Below are positions 1 through 7,548 of a stretch of 64,000 nt of DNA, one piece after another. The stretch lies in the NCBI GenBank assembly GCA_963753685.1, contig CAVWDE010000020.1:124001-188000 (forward strand), written 5' to 3'. The DNA comes from DATAOG01 sp963753685 (GTDB lineage Bacteria; Pseudomonadota; Alphaproteobacteria; Geminicoccales; Geminicoccaceae). Positions within the stretch are counted from its first letter, which is position 1; each line of letters begins with the position of its first letter. The position numbers were made by a program, and so were the translations under genes. Below the pieces are notes generated by a model. That model had not been told where the DNA came from. It was given only the letters and a program-made list of their open reading frames with translations, and made no database searches.

Positions 1-215
1 CCGTATCGTTGAAGCGCGGCAAGTGAATTCTTCCTATACCGAGTGCCTTCGGGTGCTAAACGGTCGATAGTTGCCGCAAGACGGGTGAGAATTAAATTCG
101 TCTCACAGTGGCCTAGATCGGAAAGATCATCGTATTTCGAGCGTGCCCGGGCGGCTCGATGGAACTCGAGCTGAGTATCAATCTGCCGGAGGGCTTCGTC
201 CTTCATCAAAGGCAT
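1..215 (-). CDS. Hypothetical protein, N-terminal part only (runs off the left edge)
   Basis: Reading the minus strand from an ATG at 215 gives 71 open codons down to base 1, so only the N-terminus of a longer protein is present. The peptide begins MPLMKDEALRQ, is charged and helical-looking, and has a segment TIDRLAPEGTRYRKNSL. A second in-frame ATG three codons later (206) is an alternative start. A GGAG sits directly against the first ATG and a 16-bp inverted repeat lies just upstream. G+C is near 52%, well below the rest of the window, and codon use is less G/C-biased, which suggests recent acquisition. I do not recognise a family with certainty. Confidence 0.55.
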   Translation of the reverse strand, partial: MPLMKDEALRQIDTQLEFHRAARARSKYDDLSDLGHCETNLILTRLAATIDRLAPEGTRYRKNSLAALQRY

Positions 216-222
216 CTCCGAG

Positions 223-238
223 TGCAAAGTGCTTTGCA
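223..238. promoter_or_regulatory. Perfect inverted repeat TGCAAAG-tg-CTTTGCA
   Basis: Seven-base arms around a two-base centre, 8 bases upstream of the partial minus-strand gene's ATG. It could be an operator or a 5' UTR hairpin that masks the start. No regulator is encoded next to it inside the window. Confidence 0.45.
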
Positions 239-303
239 GGAGCGGCACGCGAGTTAGTTAGGCCGCATTCGTTCCATCGTCCAGGTTAGGGTGACGGCTT
301 CCA

Positions 304-927
304 TCATGCGTTCCTGGGAAGTACGTAGGCGGCAGGGTAGGTGATTTGGAAGGCGGGGAGGGTTTCGCAGCGCGTCGAGAGGGCATCGAGCGTGGGAAAG
401 CGGCCGGGGGGCAACAGTGACGAATCGGCCAGCTGGACGTAGCGGAGCATGCAGGCCGTGGTGATCTCGGCCTGGTCCAGGTTTTTCCCAGCCGGCCAGG
501 GCTCCGCTGCGAGGGTGGCGATGGCGCCGGTACCCTGGGTCAGGCAGCGGTTGATCCAGTTGGGCCAGCGCAGCGCGGCGGGGCGGATCTGGCGCTCGTA
601 GGTCGCGGCGCCGATCTTGTCGATTGCGCCGGTCGCGAGCGCGATCCGCTTGAGAGCGCGCCGGCGCTCGGGGCCGGCCGGCGGGATCAGGGCGCGTTGG
701 GGGCCGACGGTCTGGTCGAGCCAGTCGAGGATCGCCGCGGAGTCGATCAGGACCTCGCCGTCGTCGAGCACGAGCGACGGAATCCGGCCGAGCGGGTTGA
801 GCTTGCGCATCGCGTCGAAGTCGGCAAATACCGAGCGCGTGTCGTGCTCGTACGCAAAGCCGAGCACGCGTAGCGAGACCGCGACCCGGCGCACGTAGGG
901 CGAATCGTACTGGCCGACCAGGATCAT
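304..927 (-). CDS. Glutathione S-transferase family protein
   Basis: A 207-residue protein of normal length for a cytosolic glutathione transferase. Residues 1-75 fit the thioredoxin-like N-domain: a Y-D-S-P-Y-V-R-R start typical of the class with a possible catalytic Ser9, the cis-proline at 50 in GRIPSL, and the glutathione-binding acidic-Ser pair DS at 62-63. The remainder is the all-helical C-domain. Such enzymes conjugate glutathione to electrophiles or reduce disulfides; the substrate cannot be read from sequence. It is divergent from the metallopeptidase gene across a 195-base gap. A second, unrelated-looking glutathione transferase lies at 12.7-13.4 kb. Confidence 0.88.
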   Translation of the reverse strand: MILVGQYDSPYVRRVAVSLRVLGFAYEHDTRSVFADFDAMRKLNPLGRIPSLVLDDGEVLIDSAAILDWLDQTVGPQRALIPPAGPERRRALKRIALATGAIDKIGAATYERQIRPAALRWPNWINRCLTQGTGAIATLAAEPWPAGKNLDQAEITTACMLRYVQLADSSLLPPGRFPTLDALSTRCETLPAFQITYPAAYVLPRNA

Positions 928-1122
928 GGCGCGATCCTACCCGATTGCGGCGCGCGCGGATGCCGGTTTTTTGCGGCGCCGCCGCATCGGCCCGAGCCGG
1001 ACGCGGTTGCTGATCGGCCTGGCGGCGCCCATGTCTTGATGCCCTGAGAGGCCACGGACGCGCGCGCAAAAACCCTCGGCGGTGGTCCTCTCGAACGCTG
1101 CACCCCGCACGGAACCGACCCC

Positions 1123-2181
1123 ATGAAGCTGTTCGAGTGCCAGCATTGCGGCCAGCTGCTGTATTTCGAGAACACCCGGTGCGAGCGCTGCAAGCATGTC
1201 CTCGGCTACCTGCCCGAGCGGGCGGCCCTTAGCGCGCTTGCCCCGCTCGACGGGCAGCGCTGGCGGCCGCTGATCGCGCCCGGGCAGCTGCAGCGATTCT
1301 GCGCCAACGCCGTCCACGACGCCTGCAACTGGCTGGTGCCGGCGCCGGGCCCGAACACCTACTGCCAGGCCTGCCGCCTCAACCGCACCATCCCGGACCT
1401 CGGCCCGCCGGACCATCTGCTACGCTGGCAGCGCCTGGAGGCCGCCAAGCACCGACTGGTCTATGGCCTGCTCCGGCTCGGCCTGCCCGTGGTCAGCAAG
1501 TTCGAGAATCCGGACGCCGGGCTTGCCTTCGATTTCCTCGCTGATCCGTCCCCGTCGTTCCAGGAAACCCCGCAGGTCGTCACCGGCCACGCCCGGGGGC
1601 TGATCACCATCAACATCACCGAGGCCGACGACGCCGCGCGCGAGCGAGCGCGCCAGGACTTGGCCGAGCCTTTCCGCACGCTGCTCGGCCACTTCCGCCA
1701 CGAGGTCGGCCACTACTACTGGGACCGGCTGGTCCGGGACGGCGTCTGGTTGGACGCCTTCCGGACCATGTTCGGCGACGAGCGCCTGGACTACGGCGCC
1801 GGTCTTGCGGCGCACCACGCCGAGGGCCCGCCGCCCGACTGGCAGGAGCGGTTCGTCAGCGGCTACGCCAGCGCCCATCCCTGGGAGGACTTCGCCGAGA
1901 CCTGGGCCCACTACCTGCACATCGTCGACACCCTGGAGACCGCCGCCGCGTTCGGTCTGCGCGTCGACCCCAAGGTCGGACACGATCCCGCGCTCGCCAT
2001 GGCGATCGATTTCGACCCCTACCGCGAGCGCGACTTCGATGCCCTGCTCAAGGCCTGGCTGCCGCTCACCTACGCGGTCAACAGCCTGAACCAGAGCATG
2101 GGCCAGCCGGACCTCTATCCGTTCGTCCTGGCGCCCGCGGTCATGGGCAAGCTACGCTTCGTCCACGGCCTCATTCACTGA
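1123..2181 (+). CDS. Putative zinc-binding metallopeptidase with N-terminal zinc ribbon (DUF2248 type)
   Basis: A 352-residue soluble protein. The N-terminus has a zinc ribbon (Cys6, Cys9, Cys20, Cys23) and a second Cys set (60, 68, 81, 84). The catalytic motif HEVGH is at 193-197, with a likely third metal ligand Glu258 in the conserved stretch HPWEDFAETWAHYLHI. This arrangement matches the putative zinc-binding peptidase family known as DUF2248; biochemical function of the family is largely uncharacterised. There is no signal peptide, so it should act in the cytoplasm. Its last 30 bases overlap the end of the convergent DUF3095 gene. Confidence 0.85.
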   Translation: MKLFECQHCGQLLYFENTRCERCKHVLGYLPERAALSALAPLDGQRWRPLIAPGQLQRFCANAVHDACNWLVPAPGPNTYCQACRLNRTIPDLGPPDHLLRWQRLEAAKHRLVYGLLRLGLPVVSKFENPDAGLAFDFLADPSPSFQETPQVVTGHARGLITINITEADDAARERARQDLAEPFRTLLGHFRHEVGHYYWDRLVRDGVWLDAFRTMFGDERLDYGAGLAAHHAEGPPPDWQERFVSGYASAHPWEDFAETWAHYLHIVDTLETAAAFGLRVDPKVGHDPALAMAIDFDPYRERDFDALLKAWLPLTYAVNSLNQSMGQPDLYPFVLAPAVMGKLRFVHGLIH

Positions 2182-3405
2182 GCGGGCGTCCCCGGCGCCC
2201 GCGCCGACAGGCTGGGGAACCGCGGTGCCGGCGGCGGCCAGCGTCTTGAGCTGGGCCTTGAGCTGGAGGGCGGCCGACGCGTAGCCGCCGTCGGCGCCGT
2301 CGATGAAGTGCACGTGCCGGCTCTGTTCGAGCGAGAACACGAGGCAGGTCATCATCGCGCGATCCGCGAGGTGGGTGCCGTAGACGATCTTGCCCGCGGC
2401 GTGCAGGCGGGCGAGGTGGGCCTCGATCGCGGCGATCTCCGGAGCGGTGCAGTCGAGCACCATGTGCAGCGTGTCGGCGACCTTGCGGTGATCGGAATTG
2501 CTCTGCAGCTCGGCGTGGTAGGCGGGCGCGTCGTAGGGGCCGATCTTGAGATCGTAGCGCTCGGCGATCGCCTGCAGAAAGGACTGCAGCCAGATGCCGA
2601 GCCAGCGCAGGCGAAAGGGCGTGCGCCCCCGGGTGGCGAGCGCCTCGGCGCGCAGGCCCTTGGGCGGCCAGACGAAGCGCAGGTTGGCGCGCTGGACCGG
2701 CCCGCCGGTCTCGCTGCCGCCGAGGATCCTGGCGAGCGCCTGGATGATCTCCTGCTGCAGGGCGAGGCTGTCGGCCGCGAGCGGGCGCACCAGAAGGGTC
2801 AGCATCCGGCCGCGCAGCGACCGGCAGGGCTCCCAGCGGCAGGACAGGCCCTCAAGGTCCGGTGGCCCGGGCTCGCCCGCATCCGCGAGCGCGAAGCCCG
2901 CCTCGTCCTTGATCAGCCGGTCGGCAAGCTCGACCCCGCCGCCCGCGAACATGGCGAGGTGGTTGCCGGGGCTGAGCTGATATTTGGCGACCAGCACCCG
3001 GCGGCCGCGCCGGGCGAGCTCCACGAGCGGCACCATGCCGACCCGGAGCTCGAGGCCGAAGTCGCTCCGCGCGAGGCGCTGGGTGCGGATCAGCGCGTCC
3101 GCGACCGCCTGGCGCGCCACCGGCGGAATCAGCACCGTCGCCCCATCGCCGCCGAAGACGTAGGGCAGATCGAGCCCGCGGGTCACGTTCAGGGTCGCCG
3201 TAATGCAGGCCGCACCGATCATGTTGACGTCCTTGTAGCGTCCGGCCGCGGCCGCCTGGGTCGAGCCCTTGACGTCGGTCAGGACCAGGAGCCAGTCGTC
3301 CGGCGCCGCTACGTAATGCTGCGGGTCGGCGACCTCGGCGAACACCCGGAAGGGCGCGAGCGTGGCATAGAAGGTCGGGCCCGCGGGCTCCGAAAGGGGC
3401 TGCAT
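2152..3405 (-). CDS. DUF3095 family protein with cyclase-like N-terminal motifs
   Basis: The conserved protein starts at the ATG at 3405 (417 residues, MQPLSEPAG); the open frame continues 80 codons upstream but that part is Arg/Pro-rich and unconserved in character. Near the N-terminus are TDVKGST (43-49) followed by AGRYKDVN, and GGDGAT (85-90), a spacing and wording reminiscent of class III nucleotide cyclase catalytic domains. The C-terminal half (HMVLDCT, GTHLADRAMMTCLVFS) is the conserved DUF3095 tail. Members are cytoplasmic and of unknown function; cyclase activity is my inference. It overlaps the metallopeptidase gene tail-to-tail. Confidence 0.78.
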   Translation of the reverse strand: MQPLSEPAGPTFYATLAPFRVFAEVADPQHYVAAPDDWLLVLTDVKGSTQAAAAGRYKDVNMIGAACITATLNVTRGLDLPYVFGGDGATVLIPPVARQAVADALIRTQRLARSDFGLELRVGMVPLVELARRGRRVLVAKYQLSPGNHLAMFAGGGVELADRLIKDEAGFALADAGEPGPPDLEGLSCRWEPCRSLRGRMLTLLVRPLAADSLALQQEIIQALARILGGSETGGPVQRANLRFVWPPKGLRAEALATRGRTPFRLRWLGIWLQSFLQAIAERYDLKIGPYDAPAYHAELQSNSDHRKVADTLHMVLDCTAPEIAAIEAHLARLHAAGKIVYGTHLADRAMMTCLVFSLEQSRHVHFIDGADGGYASAALQLKAQLKTLAAAGTAVPQPVGAGAGDARSVNEAVDEA

Positions 3406-3496
3406 CGCCTGGCACCTCAGCGACGGGGTGGCTCCTCCCGCCAAGATACGACCGCCGGCGTCGTCTGGATGCCGGCCAGCAGTCGCGAGCCCCGGA

Positions 3497-4333
3497 TCAG
3501 GGTCCCGCCGGGGACTCCAGCAGCGCCTGTAGGTAACCGATCGCGCGGGCGGCCGCGGTCGGGCCGTCGGGCTGGTAGACGAACGGCTCGACCGCAGCGA
3601 GGCCGGTGTAGCCCTGGCGCTCGAGCGCCTGCAGGATCGGCCCAAAGCGCAGCGGTCCCTGGCCGGGCCCGCGGCGGTTGGGATCGTTCAGGTGGATGTG
3701 CGCGACCTGGCCGGTCGGCAGCCAGCGCTCGATCAGCTCGGGCAGCGCCACGCTCTCGGCATTGCCGGCGGCGCAGGCGTCGATCATGGTGCGCAGGGCC
3801 GGACTGCCGATCGCATTGACCATGGCGGCCGCCTCCTCGACCGTGTTGATCAGCGGCGTCTCGCTCGGCGCGAGCGGCTCGATGCAGTAGGTGACGCCCG
3901 CCTGCTCGGCGTCCTTGGCGATCGCGGCGAAGGCTTCCCTGGCGCGCGCCAGCGCCGACTCCCGGCTGTCGCCCGGCTCGATCGCGCGCTGCTTGGGCGA
4001 GCCGTGGACCAGGACCCGGCCGCCGAGCTCGGCGCACAGCTCGATCAGCCGACGCATGACGTCGAGCGTGCGCGCACGCACCGCCTCGTCGCGACTGGTG
4101 ATCGAGAGCCCCTCGGGCGCCAGCAGGAGGTAGTGCAGGCCGGTGATCTCGAGCCCCTGGTCCGAGGCAATCCGGCGCAGCTGGGCGCGGCGGACGCCGA
4201 CCAGGCGATGCGGCTGGTGGCCAAGCGTGAAGGGGGCCACCTCGAGGCCGTCGTAGCCGAGCGCCTTGGCGAGCGCGCACTGAGCGGGGAAATCGAGCTC
4301 GCGGAGCACTTCGTTGCAGAGACTGATCTTCAT
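3497..4333 (-). CDS. Sugar phosphate isomerase/epimerase family TIM-barrel protein
   Basis: A 278-residue xylose-isomerase-like TIM barrel. The start MKISLCNEVL is a typical first beta strand, and the expected metal ligands are visible: Glu152 (YCIEPLAP), Asp185 (TMIDAC), His212/His214 (AHIHLND) and Glu249 (AVEPF). Members isomerise or epimerise keto-sugars or act as endonuclease-like relatives; hydroxypyruvate isomerase- and tagatose-epimerase-like enzymes share this layout. No sugar catabolic operon surrounds it, so the substrate stays open. It may be co-transcribed with the downstream DUF3095 gene, 91 bases away. Confidence 0.8.
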   Translation of the reverse strand: MKISLCNEVLRELDFPAQCALAKALGYDGLEVAPFTLGHQPHRLVGVRRAQLRRIASDQGLEITGLHYLLLAPEGLSITSRDEAVRARTLDVMRRLIELCAELGGRVLVHGSPKQRAIEPGDSRESALARAREAFAAIAKDAEQAGVTYCIEPLAPSETPLINTVEEAAAMVNAIGSPALRTMIDACAAGNAESVALPELIERWLPTGQVAHIHLNDPNRRGPGQGPLRFGPILQALERQGYTGLAAVEPFVYQPDGPTAAARAIGYLQALLESPAGP

Positions 4334-4635
4334 CGATCAGACTCGCGCGAGCCCAGGATCATGAGCGGCGGGCCTAGGGCGCCCTGCCAGGCGGGCGGCC
4401 GGCGCGCGGTCAGCGCTCGGGAATGATCCGCGCTGACGCCGCTCCAACAGAGCGCCGCCGCGGCTGGCAGGTCCCGATCATCCAGGCCGATCTGGCCCAT
4501 GGGGCGACGCTGCCTCCCGGCTGCTTCCGCTTCACCCGGAAGGTTCCCGTTCGCCCTCCGACTGTCAAGAGAGCAGCGTCACGCGGCCCCGGGGCGACCG
4601 ACGGTCGTCGACCGCCGCCGAGGCCGGTCGGACGC
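4334..4635. other. Intergenic stretch, nothing recognised
   Basis: About 300 bases between the sugar isomerase start and the end of the DUF1127 gene. Open frames here have no start signals or recognisable motifs. It must contain the isomerase promoter, but no clear -35/-10 pair stands out. Confidence 0.4.
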
Positions 4636-5061
4636 TCACGCCGGCGAGGGGTTGCCGTCGCCCCTGGCGATCGCCGCGATGTCGCGGCGGTGGATTCCGA
4701 GCTCAAGCAGCTCGGTGTCGCTGTACGCCATCAGCTCGCGATAGACCTGTGCCTGCCGGCGCCGGCGCTCGCGCCAGTCCTCGATCCGCTCCATCAGCGC
4801 GGCGAGGGCGACCGTGGGCACCGCCTCCTTCGGCAGCTGCCGCCAGGGATCGCTCTGCTTCGCGAAGGCGCTCAGCTCGTAGCGCGTGGTGCCGATGTCC
4901 GCGAGCGCGCGATCGCTCAGGCGCATCAGCTCCCGCCTGGTGTACCGGCCGCGCAGCCAGAGCACGGCGCTGCCTGCGAGCTTGGCGGCCAAGCGGCCGG
5001 CCGGGCGCGCAACGACGCCGTTGGAATTGGCCGTGGTGTGTTCGTTCGATCCGGTGACCAT
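4636..5061 (-). CDS. Tandem DUF1127 protein (two DUF1127 motifs)
   Basis: The start is fixed by a near-perfect ribosome binding site (AAAGGAGGT) seven bases ahead of the ATG at 5061, giving 141 residues. DUF1127 proteins are usually about 45-90 residues with one short Arg-rich motif. Here the motif occurs twice: residues 40-65 (TRRELMRLSDRALADIG) and 106-133 (YRELMAYSDTELLELGIHR), joined by a linker with Leu/Ala helices. Small DUF1127 proteins of alphaproteobacteria have been linked to RNA turnover and to phosphate and carbon uptake. The gene is preceded by a 19-bp palindrome, so regulation by a dimeric repressor or activator is likely. Confidence 0.82.
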   Translation of the reverse strand: MVTGSNEHTTANSNGVVARPAGRLAAKLAGSAVLWLRGRYTRRELMRLSDRALADIGTTRYELSAFAKQSDPWRQLPKEAVPTVALAALMERIEDWRERRRRQAQVYRELMAYSDTELLELGIHRRDIAAIARGDGNPSPA

Positions 5062-5158
5062 CGCAAAAACCTCCTTTTCAGGCTGGAGGGAACCCAAGTC
5101 GGATGGGATCACCGCTCATGGAGATGGGGGCGCGCGTTCTCGATTTGATCTCCCGATC

Positions 5159-5177
5159 TTGCAATGCAGCATTGCAA
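5159..5177. promoter_or_regulatory. Perfect 19-bp palindrome upstream of the DUF1127 gene
   Basis: TTGCAATGC and GCATTGCAA flank a single central base. It lies 98 bases upstream of the DUF1127 start, where a promoter would be expected. A related TGC-rich element, TTGTGCAACGCAGCAA, is at 5226-5241. The TGC-rich wording resembles sites described for PhaR-type regulators, but that link is only from memory of motif style. Confidence 0.6.
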
Positions 5178-5257
5178 CAGATGGACGAAAAATCGTGACA
5201 TTCCGGCAACGATTCGCGCCTGCAGTTGTGCAACGCAGCAAAGCCGCCCTTGCCGGT

Positions 5258-6181
5258 CTAGCCGAACTCGGGGCCGGCGACCGCGAAGCAGGCCGACAGA
5301 TCGCCAAGCTCCTCCGGCGGCGCCTGGAGCATGCGCGTGAAGCTCCGGACCGGCGCGAAGCCCGCGCTCGCCAGCGCCTCGAGGAAGCGGGTCTGAGTGG
5401 TCGGCACGTCGATCGAGACCGGGCCTTCCAGGCCGACCAGCGCCTGCGCGAGCAGCAGGCTCGCGACGTCCGGAGTGTGCGCGATCAGGGGTCCGATATG
5501 CACGGCCGTGCAACCGGTGCGGGCGAGCACGAAGCCGGCGAGATCGCCCCTCGCTTCGGCGAGCAGGGCCTGACGCGCTTGGCTGCGGCTGAGGTAGGCG
5601 AGCAGGCGGCGGCGCTCGGCCCCGAACACCCGGGCATCCAACCGGGCGATCGCATCCAGGTCGCGGGCCGCCTGCACCGGTCGGATCGCGGCCCCGCTGC
5701 GCAGCAGGCGATGCGGCCGCGGCTGCTCGGCCAGCAGCCGGTGCACGCCGCAGACGTCCTGGAAGCCGAGCGACCGGTAGAGCTCGGTGCCTTCAGGCGT
5801 GGCAGCCAGGCCGGCGATCAATTGCCGCTCCAGGCTGCGTTCGAGGGCCCATTGCAGGTTGCGTGTGGCCAGGCCACGCCCGCGATAATCCGCGCTCGTC
5901 AGAATCATGGCGATCCAGGCGAGACGGTCGCCATAGGGCAGAAGCAGGGCGCTCGCGACCAGCTCGCCCTCGGCGGTCAGCTGGCCCACCGCCTCGCCCT
6001 CGCCGAGCAGCAGCCGCCAGTCGTCGACCGTCTGATTCCAGCCGGCCGCCGCCGACAGCGCAAACGCCGCCGGCGCGAGCGCCAAACCCAGCGGCACGGT
6101 GCGGAGTGGCTCAGCGGGCGCACTCAAGGGCGTCGTCGTGGGTGTGCTGGCCAAGGTTCGGCTCCCTCGCGGCGACCCCAT
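5258..6181 (-). CDS. GNAT family N-acetyltransferase with C-terminal second domain
   Basis: A 307-residue protein. Residues about 30-150 form a GNAT fold; the acetyl-CoA pyrophosphate loop is ADYRGRGLATRN, and YRSLGFQDV is the characteristic late strand. Residues about 160-300 look like the second acetyltransferase-like domain (Acetyltransf_18 type), with the ending FTRMLQ. Two-domain members transfer acetyl groups from acetyl-CoA to small molecules or amines; the substrate is unknown. The first roughly 30 residues are Ser/Thr/Pro-rich, so the true start may be internal. It is followed by the DUF1127 gene on the same strand after 196 bases holding the palindrome. Confidence 0.8.
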   Translation of the reverse strand: MGSPRGSRTLASTPTTTPLSAPAEPLRTVPLGLALAPAAFALSAAAGWNQTVDDWRLLLGEGEAVGQLTAEGELVASALLLPYGDRLAWIAMILTSADYRGRGLATRNLQWALERSLERQLIAGLAATPEGTELYRSLGFQDVCGVHRLLAEQPRPHRLLRSGAAIRPVQAARDLDAIARLDARVFGAERRRLLAYLSRSQARQALLAEARGDLAGFVLARTGCTAVHIGPLIAHTPDVASLLLAQALVGLEGPVSIDVPTTQTRFLEALASAGFAPVRSFTRMLQAPPEELGDLSACFAVAGPEFG

Positions 6182-6415
6182 CGATTCATCGGCGATCCCC
6201 TTTGAGGCCGCGCGGCCGGTCTCGGGTGGGCGCCGGCGCGCCGCGGCTTCCTTGACACGCCGGCCCGCGATCGCAAAGCCCGATCTGGCACCGGCCGGAT
6301 CCAGGCCGGCCAGCTCCTTGCGGCGGTCTCCGTGCGCACGGCACCCGAAAAGGCTGGTCGGCAGCCACCTGGTCGACTAAATATTGGACCAACGATCTCA
6401 GTGGAGGGCAAGGCG

Positions 6416-6622
6416 TTGGGTGGTCTCAGTACGATGCACTGGTTGGTGGTGTTGGTCGTGATCCTGATCCTGTTCGGGGCCGGCAAGCTGCCGCGTCTGA
6501 TGGGCGATCTCGGCATGGGCATCAAGAATTTCAAGCGCACCATGCAGGAGGGCGAGGAGCCTGAGACCAGCCTCACCGCGCCGACCACGCCCGACGAGCG
6601 CCGGCCAGTCGAGACCCGGTAA
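6416..6622 (+). CDS. tatA: Sec-independent translocase subunit TatA (stand-alone)
   Basis: I choose a TTG start at 6416 because GGAGG at 6403-6407 is eight bases upstream and it yields the canonical TatA N-terminus MGGLSTMHWLVV; an ATG exists six codons later but lacks a ribosome site. The 68-residue product has one membrane helix (about 8-22) ending in the FG hinge (20-21), then the amphipathic helix (LPRLMGDLGMGIKNFKRTM) and an acidic, Pro/Thr-rich tail. TatA oligomers form the conduit for folded twin-arginine substrates in the inner membrane. tatB and tatC are not next to it, so it is either the sole tatA kept apart or a TatA/E paralogue. Confidence 0.88.
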   Translation: MGGLSTMHWLVVLVVILILFGAGKLPRLMGDLGMGIKNFKRTMQEGEEPETSLTAPTTPDERRPVETR

Positions 6623-6685
6623 GCCGATCCGCCCGACCCCGCCGGCCGCAGCTGCCGGACCGCGGCCTGGCCGGCCGCGGCGGCG

Positions 6686-7432
6686 ATGGAGCAGCTGATC
6701 CTGTTCGTCGCGGTGGGCTTTGCCGCTCAGCTGGTCGACGGCGCCATTGGCATGGCCTATGGCATCACCTCGACCGCGATCCTGCTGAGCTTCGGGATTC
6801 TGCCCGCGACCGCGAGCGCCAGCGTGCACGCGGCCGAGGTGTTCACGACCGCGGCGTCGGGGATTGCCCACTGGCGCTTCCAGAACGTTGATTTCGCGCT
6901 GTTTCGCCGCCTTGCCCTGCCCGGCATGCTGGGTGGTGCCCTGGGCGCCTACGCGCTCGCCAAAGCGCCGGCCGCCGCGATCCAGCCGGTGGTCAACGCT
7001 TATCTGCTGGTGATGGGCGGCATCATCCTCTGGCGGTCGCTGCGCCAGGCCGCCCTGGCCTCGGAGACCCCGCAGCGGGTCGGGCTGCTCGGCCTGCTCG
7101 GCGGCTTCCTGGATGCGGTCGGCGGCGGCGGCTGGGGGCCGATCGTGACCTCGACCCTGGTCGGCCAGGGGACCACGCCCAGGCTCGCGATCGGCTCGAC
7201 CAACCTCGCGGAGTTCTTCGTTACCGTGACCATCTCGGCGACCTTCGTCAGCACGGTCGGCCTCCGGCTCTGGCCGATCATCACCGGCCTGATCCTGGGC
7301 GGCATCCTGGCGGCGCCGCTGGCCGCCTACGCCACCCAGAAGCTGCCCGACCGGCCGCTGATGATCCTGGTCGGGGCGATCATCCTGCTGCTCAGCCTGC
7401 GCGGTCTCCTGCGCAGCTTTTGCGACAGCTGA
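6686..7432 (+). CDS. Sulfite exporter TauE/SafE family membrane protein
   Basis: A 248-residue polytopic membrane protein with about seven or eight hydrophobic helices and the two half-repeats of the TauE/SafE family: VDGAIGMAYGITSTAILL near the start and LDAVGGGGWGPIVTSTLV after the middle. The family exports or imports small anions such as sulfite, sulfoacetate or taurine-related compounds. No sulfur genes adjoin it, so the substrate cannot be stated. It follows tatA by 63 bases on the same strand and may share its transcript. Confidence 0.88.
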   Translation: MEQLILFVAVGFAAQLVDGAIGMAYGITSTAILLSFGILPATASASVHAAEVFTTAASGIAHWRFQNVDFALFRRLALPGMLGGALGAYALAKAPAAAIQPVVNAYLLVMGGIILWRSLRQAALASETPQRVGLLGLLGGFLDAVGGGGWGPIVTSTLVGQGTTPRLAIGSTNLAEFFVTVTISATFVSTVGLRLWPIITGLILGGILAAPLAAYATQKLPDRPLMILVGAIILLLSLRGLLRSFCDS

Positions 7433-7548
7433 GCGCCCGCCCCGGCGGCGGTCGAAAAGCGCGCGGCAGTCCCGGAACGCGCTTCGCCGTTCCGCCCGCT
7501 GCGTGCTAGCCTGCCACCCGTTGCGAGATCAGAGGAGGGGCAGTCGGC

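Noticed and set aside
2308..3819. 503-codon plus-strand frame opposite the DUF3095 gene
   Set aside because: It is low-complexity Arg/Gly/Ala and is fully covered by the conserved minus-strand gene.
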